From: CAYOWK01 sp964407665
GTDB taxonomy: Bacteria > Pseudomonadota > Alphaproteobacteria > Caulobacterales > Hyphomonadaceae
Length of the DNA: 64,000 bases
Assembly (NCBI GenBank): GCA_964407665.1
Contig: CAYOWK010000001.1
Span: 62,001-126,000 of the forward strand
Direction of reading: 5' to 3'
Made by a program: the position numbers and the translations under genes. Position 1 is the first letter of the stretch. Each line of letters opens with the position of its first letter. Positions 7,079-14,105 of this stretch are shown here, in pieces. The notes below the pieces were generated by a model. The model saw only the letters and a program-made list of their open reading frames with translations. It did no database searches and was not told the origin of the DNA.

Positions 7079-8833
7079 TCATGTCACCACACCGGTGCGG
7101 CGCCAGGCGTTGATCCAGGCTTCCACAGCAACAAGACCACTGATCGTTGACAGGCCGGCGCCGCTCACAAGTTCAGCGGGGGAGAGCATGGGGTCGATCG
7201 CCTCTCGCTCGATCAAGCCGGATCGCGCGAGCCAGCCCTCATGAAGCAGTTCGCGAAGGAAGGGCGCATTGTGCTCGATGACCCTCAACAGATAGGTGTT
7301 CAGGAATCCCTTGCCCTTTCGACGGATGACCGGGGAGGGGACGATGTCCGAGAAGGACCGGCGCTGCAGGGAACGGTCATACCCTTCGTGCGCGAACTGG
7401 TAAGTCGGAATCGAGAGTGCGAGCTCTACGATCGGTTGCGAAAAGTACGGGTTCAGCGCATCGCGCGACGCGCCATAGCCGATGAGCACGTAGTAATTGT
7501 AGAGCGCGACGATGTTGACCAACTGCTCGCGTTTACCCGGAGGAAGCGATGCGGCGTCATCCAGCCAGGGATGCGGGGTGGCCCGCTTCCCGGTCGATGC
7601 GTGATGCCGCGAGTTACGGGTGGCCTCTCGCAGGATTGTCCAGACGGGGCGCTCTTGCAGCATCGACGCCCGGTAGGCGAGGCTCCAGACTTCGGGTGTC
7701 CAGCCGTGAAGGCGAAGATAGTCCGCCACGGTGTTCGTCGCGGCGCTCCGTTGCAGGAAGAGACTGTCGCCGCCATGGCCAGCGAGGGTCGCCTCGGCGC
7801 CGGTCTCGTCGCACACGTCCGCTATGAGATCGTTGCCGGGCTTGCCCATGATCTGCCGATCAGGGCGAACGAGCACGGGACTATCGAGGATGGCGCGGAG
7901 GTCGACACGCTCGGGGACCAGCTTACGCACGATCAGGCGCGTGCCGGTCTTCGCGGCCACCATGCGCGCGAGGTCTGATTCGAAACCCTCGTATCCGGAT
8001 GCCTGTGTGTGAAGGGCGTAGACATTTGCGGGCGATGATCGCTGCAAAAGCGCGAGGAGGATTGAGGAGTCGAGACCTCCGGAAAGCTGGACGAGTATGG
8101 ATCCGTGCTGCCCGCCGATCGCCGCAATGCAGCCGGAAACCGTCTCCCGCACATCCGCTTGCAGGTCGGCAACCGGACGCAGATCGGGTTCGGCCGCGAA
8201 CGTCGTCGCGTTCCATACCCACGAGCGGGGGGCCGCACCCGAACCATCGAAGGTGATCTTTTCTCCGGCCAGGAGGTCCGTGATCTCGTTGAGACCTGTG
8301 CTGACTGTCGTGACATAGGGCTGGTCGAGAAAGGCGGAGATACGATCCCAGTTGAAGGACATAGCCATGCCCGTAAGGCCCACCACATCCGGCGCATGGG
8401 CAAAGAAGAGACCAACCCCCTCGCATGTGAGTTGCGAGCAGCCAACGGCTCCGCTCGGATCGCGCAGGATGGCGGTTTCCCGCGAACGGTCGCAGCGCCA
8501 GATCGCAACATACTGACCCCAGTAAGCGCGGATCAGGTCAGCCCCATTCGAACGGGCGATCCCCAACGCCGCTTGGCCAGCGAGCGATGAAACCCGTCCC
8601 TGGCGTTCATGCCCGCGCTCGAAGAGACGGCCGATGATGACCCCCGACACGTCCACACCGTTCGATACAGTGGTGAGCACTTGGCCTGCCGGGACAAGAA
8701 CACGCGCACCTTCTACGTCGAGCGCGCATGCCCAGTCGCCGGTTGCTCGCCGCAAGGCCTCTGACCAGATCGCGACGCGTCGTGCCGCGTCAGGCGATGC
8801 CGGATTCCAGGTCATGGCCACGAAGCGGTGCAT
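7079..8833 (-). CDS. Lasso cyclase C (asparagine synthetase-like)
   Basis: The protein is about 584 residues from the chosen start MHRFVAMTW at 8833, which matches the way lasso C proteins begin. An upstream in-frame ATG at 8968 would add 45 residues of low-complexity sequence. The N-terminal half resembles a class II glutamine amidotransferase domain but lacks the N-terminal catalytic Cys, as expected for lasso cyclases. The C-terminal synthetase domain carries the PP-loop LSGGLDSS near residues 250-257, used to adenylate the acceptor carboxylate (Glu9 here). It lies upstream of and on the same strand as the two precursor genes. The partner B protein is about 4 kb away at 12909 rather than adjacent. 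Confidence 0.92.
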   Translation of the reverse strand: MHRFVAMTWNPASPDAARRVAIWSEALRRATGDWACALDVEGARVLVPAGQVLTTVSNGVDVSGVIIGRLFERGHERQGRVSSLAGQAALGIARSNGADLIRAYWGQYVAIWRCDRSRETAILRDPSGAVGCSQLTCEGVGLFFAHAPDVVGLTGMAMSFNWDRISAFLDQPYVTTVSTGLNEITDLLAGEKITFDGSGAAPRSWVWNATTFAAEPDLRPVADLQADVRETVSGCIAAIGGQHGSILVQLSGGLDSSILLALLQRSSPANVYALHTQASGYEGFESDLARMVAAKTGTRLIVRKLVPERVDLRAILDSPVLVRPDRQIMGKPGNDLIADVCDETGAEATLAGHGGDSLFLQRSAATNTVADYLRLHGWTPEVWSLAYRASMLQERPVWTILREATRNSRHHASTGKRATPHPWLDDAASLPPGKREQLVNIVALYNYYVLIGYGASRDALNPYFSQPIVELALSIPTYQFAHEGYDRSLQRRSFSDIVPSPVIRRKGKGFLNTYLLRVIEHNAPFLRELLHEGWLARSGLIEREAIDPMLSPAELVSGAGLSTISGLVAVEAWINAWRRTGVVT

Positions 8834-9129
8834 GGGCCCGATCTCTCGGCGCCTGGCTGTGCGCCCGACAGAAGAGCCGCAACAACCGGCAGAGCCCATC
8901 TGTTCGCTAAACGGTGGCCCGGAAGGCGACGCCCATTCAGCGAAGTATCGGTGATCGCGGCCGATCAATCGTCATCGAACCGACGATAAGTCGCAGCCCA
9001 ACATGATTCGTCGCGCAAGAATGCGTTCACCCTACCTGCCGCTGAAAAAAGAAACCCGCCGGCAAGTGCGACTTTGTTTTTATCGCGGTCGCCGTTTCGA
9101 GGTACATTGACCGCCGGGGCGAACGTCAG
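8834..9129. promoter_or_regulatory. Divergent intergenic region between cyclase C and fecR-like gene
   Basis: This stretch must hold the promoters of the cyclase (-) and fecR-like (+) genes. The part at 9040-9100 is locally A/T-rich compared with its surroundings. I could not assign a specific sigma-factor consensus. Part of it is open in the cyclase frame up to 8968. Confidence 0.4.
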
Positions 9130-10104
9130 ATGGTCCCAGAGCGCCGTGGCGGATTGAGGGACAGCGCGTTGTCCGAGGTTAAGGCGACCCGTCAGGATGA
9201 AGCCGCTGCATGGTTCGCAGCGCAACGTGCCGGCGTCATGCTTGTCGAGCAGCGCGAGGCCTTCAACGTCTGGTTCTCGGATCCCAGGAACCAGGCGGCC
9301 TACGACGTCATGCAGGAGCTGTGGGAGGATCTCGCCGTCCTCAAGGGCGAGAGACCGGCGCCGAGGCGGGCTGCTCCGTGGCGCGCAATCGCTGCCAGCA
9401 TGGTCGGCCTGATTGCTTTGGGCGGCGCCGGAATGGGATGGATGGCAGCTGGCCGTGAGCCCACGGTGGAGACCGCCATAGGGCAGCAGAAAACGCAGTC
9501 CCTGCCGGATGGCAGCCTGCTTGCAGTGAATGTCGCATCCTCCGTCTCCTACAGGTTCAACGACAACAGCCGGATCGTGAAGGTGACGGACGGAGAGGCC
9601 GCCTTTGCGGTCAAGGCTGACGCGGCCCGTCCATTCATCGTCCTTACAGGCGACTATGAGATTCGCGCAGTAGGAACCGCGTTCAACGTTCGCGAGCGCG
9701 GCGGAGAGATCGAGGTCGCCGTGAGTGAGGGCGAGGTGGCGATCTGCTCAGCCGCAGGCGATGTCCTGTCGCGACTGACCACCGGCCAGCTGCTGCGCTT
9801 TCCCGCCGAAAACACCGGAATTGATTTTGACGCGATCACGCCACAGGCTGTCGCGCCGGCTCAGGTATCTGAATGGCGTATGCGCGTGGTGACTTACGAG
9901 AACGCAACGGTTCGAGACGTGATTGCCGACTTCAATCGCTATTTCAGCCAGAAGCTGCACGTCGAAGAAGAGGCGCTGCTGGATCGGCGCGTGACCGTCC
10001 GTCTTCAGGTGGAAGAACGGGACGCGGCGGTACAGCTGTTGGCGGCGCTGCTGGACCTCGAGGTATCAAGAACTGCGCAAGGAGAAACCCTGGTAGGCAG
10101 GTAA
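9130..10104 (+). CDS. FecR-family anti-sigma / signal transducer
   Basis: The protein has 324 residues. A DUF4880-like N-terminal segment (DEAAAWFAAQRA...AFNVWFSDPRNQAAYD) interacts with the sigma factor in known members. One membrane span lies near 88-108 (AIAASMVGLIALGGAGMGWM). A periplasmic FecR domain (VETAIGQQKTQSLPDGS, AVGTAFNVRE, EGEVAIC) follows, and a C-terminal STN-like domain (VTYENATVRDVIADFNRYFS) would contact the receptor. It links the STN-domain TonB receptor at 1465 to an ECF sigma factor. Unusually, no sigma gene is next to it: the two candidates are at 10923 and 12308, separated by Xre regulators. A TTG at 9169 is an alternative start. Confidence 0.9.
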   Translation: MVPERRGGLRDSALSEVKATRQDEAAAWFAAQRAGVMLVEQREAFNVWFSDPRNQAAYDVMQELWEDLAVLKGERPAPRRAAPWRAIAASMVGLIALGGAGMGWMAAGREPTVETAIGQQKTQSLPDGSLLAVNVASSVSYRFNDNSRIVKVTDGEAAFAVKADAARPFIVLTGDYEIRAVGTAFNVRERGGEIEVAVSEGEVAICSAAGDVLSRLTTGQLLRFPAENTGIDFDAITPQAVAPAQVSEWRMRVVTYENATVRDVIADFNRYFSQKLHVEEEALLDRRVTVRLQVEERDAAVQLLAALLDLEVSRTAQGETLVGR

Positions 10105-10125
10105 TCCGGCGGGGCCCAGGGCCCA

Positions 10126-10416
10126 CTATTTGCTGGACGAGACGTCCAACAACGCCATCATCGTCTGGGTCTCTTTCACCAGTTTTGCTGGGTCAAAACC
10201 TACAACATTCGCAATCTTGATTAGCTCGATAACGTCCAGGCGCCGCTGCACTGACTCGATTTTTGCAATGATGGATTGGTTCCATCCGAGAGCATCGGCC
10301 AAGGTTTGCTGACTCATGCCAGCCTTCACGCGCTTTTTGACTAGTGCCTGCACGAACTGTGCGTACGCTTCATCATGAAGCGATGCGGTTCGTGCTTTGT
10401 AAGGCGAGGTAGCCAT
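10126..10416 (-). CDS. Xre-family HTH regulator 1
   Basis: A 96-residue protein with a Cro/CI-type HTH at about 33-85 (GMSQQTLADALGWNQSIIAKIESVQRRL, split by helices). It is a paralogue of the next gene and shares GWNQSI-x-AKIE and QRRLDVIE. Its start is preceded by a copy of the GCATWATGC operator block, suggesting autoregulation or cross-regulation. Its role in the lasso locus is unknown. Confidence 0.8.
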   Translation of the reverse strand: MATSPYKARTASLHDEAYAQFVQALVKKRVKAGMSQQTLADALGWNQSIIAKIESVQRRLDVIELIKIANVVGFDPAKLVKETQTMMALLDVSSSK

Positions 10417-10426
10417 CCTCGCGGCG

Positions 10427-10460
10427 TAAGTGCGTTAAAGCATAATGCCATAATCGGCTT
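10427..10460 (-). promoter_or_regulatory. Operator/promoter block of Xre regulator 1
   Basis: This block contains the palindrome GCATAATGC (10440-10448) within a sequence nearly identical to the block before Xre regulator 2 (10778-10813). The two share TAAGTG, a GCATWATGCC core and ATCGGCT. This suggests the paralogues recognise the same site. Confidence 0.6.
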
Positions 10461-10463
10461 GAT

Positions 10464-10766
10464 CTACTTGCGGTTGCGCCGTGGCTTCGCCGGCAATGGT
10501 GTTTCGAGGCTCTGCTCGATTATCTCCATCATCGAAGAAGCCTTGAAGCCGATCACGGCTGCGAGTCGAACGAACTCGATAACGTCAAGCCTTCTTTGGG
10601 TTGTCTCAATCTTGGCGACGATTGACTGGTTCCAGCCGAGCGCCTCTGCCACTTCGCGCTGCGAAAGGTTGGCAGCATTCCTGAGCGCCACAAGCGACGC
10701 CACAAAGTTCGCGTAATCGCTGTCATGCAGCGACCTCGTGCGAGCCTTGTTAGACGATCGAGCCAT
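10464..10766 (-). CDS. Xre-family HTH regulator 2
   Basis: A 100-residue paralogue of the neighbouring regulator with the HTH at about 32-82 (LSQREVAEALGWNQSIVAKI, QRRLDVIEFVRLAAVIGF). Same strand, 47 bases upstream of regulator 1. It has its own promoter with a 17-bp spacer overlapped by the operator palindrome, and is divergent from the first sigma factor at 10923. Confidence 0.8.
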   Translation of the reverse strand: MARSSNKARTRSLHDSDYANFVASLVALRNAANLSQREVAEALGWNQSIVAKIETTQRRLDVIEFVRLAAVIGFKASSMMEIIEQSLETPLPAKPRRNRK

Positions 10767-10777
10767 TGCTCGTCGCC

Positions 10778-10813
10778 TAAGTGTATTATAGCATTATGCC
10801 ATTATCGGCTCAA
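10778..10813 (-). promoter_or_regulatory. Promoter with operator of Xre regulator 2
   Basis: On the minus strand TTGAGC (10808-10813), a 17-base spacer and TATAAT (10785-10790) form a good sigma-70 promoter. The palindrome GCATTATGC lies in the spacer. The same block precedes regulator 1, so repression by one or both Xre proteins is likely. Confidence 0.65.
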
Positions 10814-10922
10814 ATGTGGATTGCCGGTCTTCGGGTACTCTGACGGCTTCTCGCGGAGTTGCATTCGGCGGGCACGTTAGCCCGACGCTTGAAGACTGCA
10901 TCCCGAATGCGGACGGCCTAGT

Positions 10923-11423
10923 GTGACGAGCGATCGGCGAAACAAGAACAATCTTGAGGATGCGTTTGAGAAGCGCTCAGGCCAGTTGCGCTGGATCGCT
11001 CTGAGAGCGGGCGAACAGGAAGCCGAAGACGTAATTCAAGACGCCTTTCTCAAGGTTGTCGAGACATCCCAGTGCGAAGAGGTCCGCACGCTCGACAACC
11101 TCCTGTCACGCATCGTGCGGCGCGCGGCGATCAGCAATTTCCGCCGGCGCAAGACACGTGTAGACTATGCCCGGTCGGAGATAGGGGAGGGGGCTGTGGA
11201 CCCGGCGGCCGATCCGGAACGCGCATTGATGGGAGCCCAGCGGCTGCAGCGCGTCATGGCCGTCATTGACGCCATGCCACAGCGGCGGCGCGAGGTATTC
11301 CTGATGCACAGGGTTGATGAACTCACCTATCCGCAGATCGCCCGGCGGGCCGGAATCAGCGTGAAGGCTGTCGAGAAACATATGCATCTGGCCATGCGCC
11401 AACTCTCTGACGCCGACGACTAG
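10923..11423 (+). CDS. FecI-like ECF sigma factor, left copy
   Basis: A 166-residue protein starting with GTG. Sigma region 2 spans about 20-85 (EQEAEDVIQDAFLKVVE, ISNFRRRKTR) and region 4 about 110-160 (IDAMPQRRREVFLMHRVDEL, QIARRAGISVKAVEKHM). Its last ~125 codons and the following 30 bases are nearly identical to the right copy at 12308-12811, so one arose by duplication; the N-terminal ~35 residues are more divergent. It is a candidate partner of the FecR-like protein and TonB receptor. The gene after it is a broken copy of lasso B. Confidence 0.88.
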   Translation: MTSDRRNKNNLEDAFEKRSGQLRWIALRAGEQEAEDVIQDAFLKVVETSQCEEVRTLDNLLSRIVRRAAISNFRRRKTRVDYARSEIGEGAVDPAADPERALMGAQRLQRVMAVIDAMPQRRREVFLMHRVDELTYPQIARRAGISVKAVEKHMHLAMRQLSDADD

Positions 11424-11457
11424 CTGCTGGTCGTGTCGTGCTGGCGCGCTGCTGGCT
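11043..11457 (+). repeat. Direct repeat, left copy (sigma factor 3' part plus downstream)
   Basis: These 415 bases match 12431-12845 with no length change and only scattered substitutions, mostly silent. The match ends a few tens of bases past the sigma stop codon and then fades into weaker similarity that includes the lasso B start region. Confidence 0.85.
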
Positions 11458-11520
11458 CCTCTCAAAGCGGTGACGACCTGAATGGGCGGTCGGTCGGGTA
11501 GCTGGCGATGAGACTGGAGA

Positions 11521-11668
11521 ATGGGGTCTGAGAAGCAAGCGGCTTGTTTTGGCCGACAGCGTGCTTCTATACGCCATCGAACGAGACGCCATCATGGTGG
11601 ACGCCAAGGCTCCATCCACGGCCCAGATTTCTCTGCAGGAAGCGACTACCGCGTCAGCCGGTTCGTGA
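11521..11668 (+). pseudogene. Broken 5' fragment of a second lasso B gene (RRE region)
   Basis: Reading from 11534 gives SKRLVLADSVLLYAIERDAI then MVDAK, which aligns to SERLVLADGVYLCVVERHAV then MLDLR near the start of the intact B protein at 12909. The ATG at 11521 is out of frame by one base relative to the intact gene (22 versus 21 bases to the aligned CGG codon). The frame ends at a stop at 11666-11668, with no protease domain after it. It is therefore a frameshifted remnant covering only the PqqD-like RRE start. It sits at the same place relative to the left sigma gene as intact B does to the right one. Confidence 0.75.
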
Positions 11669-11881
11669 ACGACGTTGGGGGACCAGAAGGTCCGAAGGCT
11701 CCACTTCGAGTGCGTCCGCGATCCGCTCAATCACATCCACGCTAGCCGCATAGACCGAACGCTCCAGCGAACTGACGTATGTCCGATCAACGCCCGCCAG
11801 GTTTGCGAGCTCCTCCTGCGACACGCCAGCCGCCTGGCGCGCCCTGCGCAAATTGGCAGCAAAAGTCGCTCGTAGCCGCAT
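11654..11881 (-). CDS. Small Xre-family HTH regulator 3
   Basis: A 75-residue, almost pure HTH domain (FAANLRRARQAAGVSQEELA, DRTYVSSLERSVYAASVDVI). It resembles regulator 4 and small C-protein-like repressors. Its 3' end overlaps the lasso B remnant by about 15 bases. A promoter with two GTATAC palindromes lies just upstream, implying autoregulation. Confidence 0.78.
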   Translation of the reverse strand: MRLRATFAANLRRARQAAGVSQEELANLAGVDRTYVSSLERSVYAASVDVIERIADALEVEPSDLLVPQRRSRTG

Positions 11882-11905
11882 GAGCCGGAGTCATGAGGAG
11901 CGACG

Positions 11906-11934
11906 TGTATACGACCACGGAGTATACTCGACAA
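11906..11934 (-). promoter_or_regulatory. Promoter/operator of Xre regulator 3
   Basis: On the minus strand TTGTCG (11929-11934), 17 bases, then TATACA (11906-11911). GTATAC palindromes occur at 11907-11912 and 11922-11927. The block CCACGGAGTATAC recurs before regulator 4. Confidence 0.6.
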
Positions 11935-11936
11935 AA

Positions 11937-12173
11937 TCAGCGTTCGCGCTTTCGCCCGGGCGGTGCGGTCTTGCGCAATAGGTCTGCCGGATCCAGATCG
12001 AGGGCCTGTCCCAGGGCCTCGATACTATCTAGCGTCGCCGCATAAACAGATCTCTCAAGGGCGCTTATGTAAGTCCGGTCGAGGCCGGACCGACCAGCAA
12101 GCTCCTCCTGCGATAGCCCAAGAGCTTGCCGCCTCCCGCGCAAATTCATCGCAAAGGTGTCGCGAAGTGACAT
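11937..12173 (-). CDS. Small Xre-family HTH regulator 4
   Basis: A 78-residue protein from the start MSLRDTFAMNL at 12173, chosen by alignment with regulator 3 (MRLRATFAANL). A longer frame to 12233 would run through its own promoter. The HTH occupies most of the protein (LGLSQEELAGRSGLDRTYIS, LERSVYAATLDSIEALGQAL). It is divergent from the right sigma factor and may control it as well as itself. Confidence 0.78.
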   Translation of the reverse strand: MSLRDTFAMNLRGRRQALGLSQEELAGRSGLDRTYISALERSVYAATLDSIEALGQALDLDPADLLRKTAPPGRKRER

Positions 12174-12196
12174 CTCCGCAAGGCAGCGCGTTGCAG

Positions 12197-12225
12197 AGTA
12201 TTTCACCACGGAGTATACGCAACAA
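12197..12225 (-). promoter_or_regulatory. Promoter/operator of Xre regulator 4
   Basis: On the minus strand TTGTTG (12220-12225), 17 bases, then AATACT (12197-12202), with GTATAC at 12213-12218. It has the same CCACGGAGTATAC block as regulator 3, with one GTATAC half lost. Confidence 0.55.
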
Positions 12226-12307
12226 AACGCCAAAGCATTTCGACGAGGCGTGGCTGCTTCGCCTTCGACGAGGCGACCTCAGACAGGCCGCGGTTGGGCG
12301 ACTCCTT

Positions 12308-12811
12308 GTGACACGAGACAAATCAAACACCGATGCCGAGATCGCAGCAGCCTTCGCGGGCGGCCGCAACAAATTGCGCGCAGTCGCGCTTCGGGCCGGG
12401 AAAGAAGAAGCCGACGATGTCGTCCAGGAAGCCTTTCTCAAAGTCGTAGAGACATCCCAGCGCGAAGAGGTCCGAACGCTCGACAACCTCCTGTCACGCA
12501 TCGTGCGGCGCGTCGCAATCAGCAATTTCCGCCGGCGGAGGACACGTGTAGACTACGCCCGGTCGGAAATAGGGGAGGGAGCTGTTGGCCCGGCGGTCGA
12601 TCCGGAACGCGCGTTGATGGGAGCCCAGCGCCTGCGTCGCGTCATGGCCGTCATTGACGCCATGCCTCTGCGGCGGCGCGAGGTCTTCCTGATGCACAGG
12701 GTCGATGAGCTTACCTATCCGCAGATCGCCCGGCGGGCTGGAATCAGCGTGAAGGCTGTCGAGAAGCATATGAATCTCGCCATGCGCCAGCTCTCCGACG
12801 CCGACGACTAG
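12308..12811 (+). CDS. FecI-like ECF sigma factor, right copy
   Basis: A 167-residue protein from the GTG at 12308, the position equivalent to the GTG start of the left copy; the frame is open further upstream but overlaps regulator 4. It has region 2 (EEADDVVQEAFLKVVETSQ) and region 4 (QIARRAGISVKAVEKHM). It lies 97 bases before the intact lasso B gene on the same strand, so it may drive or share a transcript with it. Together with the FecR-like protein and STN receptor it could form a cell-surface signalling circuit that responds to lasso peptide. Confidence 0.87.
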   Translation: MTRDKSNTDAEIAAAFAGGRNKLRAVALRAGKEEADDVVQEAFLKVVETSQREEVRTLDNLLSRIVRRVAISNFRRRRTRVDYARSEIGEGAVGPAVDPERALMGAQRLRRVMAVIDAMPLRRREVFLMHRVDELTYPQIARRAGISVKAVEKHMNLAMRQLSDADD

Positions 12812-12845
12812 CTGCCGGTCGTGTCGTGCTGGCGCGCTCCTGGCT
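12431..12845 (+). repeat. Direct repeat, right copy
   Basis: Partner of 11043-11457: 415 bases covering most of the sigma gene and about 34 bases beyond its stop. Confidence 0.85.
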
Positions 12846-12908
12846 GTCCCCAAAGTGACGACGATCTGAATTCGCGGCCGATTCATCCTTGTGGGCTGGA
12901 GCGGACGA

Positions 12909-13640
12909 ATGGATCCTGATAGCGAGCGGCTTGTTCTGGCCGACGGCGTGTACCTGTGTGTCGTTGAACGACACGCCGTCATGCTGGACCTCAGGACCGA
13001 CACCTACAGCGCAGTTCCGCTTGGCGAAGACCTCGACGATGAGCCGTTCGCCGCCGAAGAACTTGAACGGCGGCTCCTGAGCCAGTTGCAACCGCACAGG
13101 ACAAGTTTGCTGGGCGCAGGCGTTCTCGTAGCCGAGCCTGCGGGCGGGACGCCTGTTTCCGCGTACCGCTCGCTGGTGTCGCCTGCGCGGCACTTGCTCG
13201 GACGCGATGATGCCCGTTGCTTCGGGCTGACAGGGGAGGCGACGAGATCGCTGCGGATCGAAATCAGCGATGTCGTCCGCTTCGCTTCAGCGTCATTCCG
13301 GGCATCGCGCCTCCTGAAAACGCGACCGATCGGCGAAGTTGTCGGCGCGGTGCGCGCGCGCAAGGCTCGCCGACATGCCGAGGTGGTCCGGATCGACGAT
13401 CTCAGGCGTCAGGTTTTGATTTTTCGCAGGCTCCGTCCGCTTTATCCTCGGCCATATCTTTGTCTCTTCGATGCTCTGGCGCTTGTCGAATTCCTGGCCC
13501 GTCGCGGGCATTTTCCAGCCTGGGTCTTCGGTGTCCAGCTTGAACCCTTCGGCGCGCATTGCTGGGTCCAGATCGACGACCGCGTGCTAAACGAAGAAAC
13601 AGAATACGCCCGCGAGTTCACGCCGATCATGGCGGTCTAA
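12909..13640 (+). CDS. Lasso peptide B protein (RRE fused to transglutaminase-like protease)
   Basis: The protein has 243 residues. The N-terminal ~80 residues are a PqqD-like RiPP recognition element (ERLVLADGVYLCVVERHAVM, TYSAVPLGEDLDD, AAEELERRLLSQLQ) that binds the leader. Residues about 130-243 are the B2 cysteine protease, with Cys185 (RPYLCLFDALALVEF), His217 (FGAHCWVQIDD) and Asp223/224. This domain removes the leader ahead of ring closure by C. The start ATG at 12909 is preceded by GGAGCGGACGA. A fused B1-B2 is normal in Proteobacteria. Separation from C by regulators is not: in typical clusters A, C and B are contiguous. Confidence 0.9.
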   Translation: MDPDSERLVLADGVYLCVVERHAVMLDLRTDTYSAVPLGEDLDDEPFAAEELERRLLSQLQPHRTSLLGAGVLVAEPAGGTPVSAYRSLVSPARHLLGRDDARCFGLTGEATRSLRIEISDVVRFASASFRASRLLKTRPIGEVVGAVRARKARRHAEVVRIDDLRRQVLIFRRLRPLYPRPYLCLFDALALVEFLARRGHFPAWVFGVQLEPFGAHCWVQIDDRVLNEETEYAREFTPIMAV

Positions 13641-13724
13641 CTTGGCCAACCAGGATTGTGTCTTGAATGTCTGGGGTTCGCGGCTTCTACAATAGTGAGG
13701 GCTTGGGGTTGAGGCGGGCGTCGG

Positions 13725-14105
13725 ATGCGCAGGAGTTGGGCGAGTATCGCGATGCTGGTGGTCACTGCGCACGCGGCGATCCTTGGGATCATCTATTTCG
13801 TGATCACGCGACGCCATCCCACGCCAGCACTGCTGATGGTGTTTGGCGTGTCCGCGCTTCTCCTGACTGTCGTGGCGATTATCGTGCTGGTAGGTCGCAA
13901 CGGACCTGCCCAAGGCAAGTTGGACGCAAAGCCGTCGCCGCTGGCGCGCGTTTTCCAATCGCCTACCGCGTCCGCCGGTCAAGGGACGCTGCCGCTCATC
14001 GCCCTTGACCGCCGGCCTTGTGCGGCAGGCGCTGTCAGTCTGGGTCGCGCAAGCGGCCCCGGCTTCGCATTATGCCGCCGGGAAGCTCATTGGAGCATCC
14101 CATGA
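13725..14105 (+). CDS. Small two-span membrane protein, uncertain
   Basis: The frame gives 126 residues with two hydrophobic helices (about 7-27, IAMLVVTAHAAILGIIYFVI, and 36-57, LLMVFGVSALLLTVVAIIVL) and a low-complexity tail that overlaps the start of the parB-like gene by four bases. The membrane part looks real; the C-terminal 40 residues may be read-through of the parB leader region. No family recognised. It could be a lasso accessory/immunity protein or element backbone; there is no evidence for either. Confidence 0.4.
   Translation: MRRSWASIAMLVVTAHAAILGIIYFVITRRHPTPALLMVFGVSALLLTVVAIIVLVGRNGPAQGKLDAKPSPLARVFQSPTASAGQGTLPLIALDRRPCAAGAVSLGRASGPGFALCRREAHWSIP

Noticed and set aside
13667..14008. 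113-codon frame overlapping the small membrane protein
   Set aside because: Low-complexity Arg-rich translation with no domain; the overlapping frame at 13725 has clear membrane helices.
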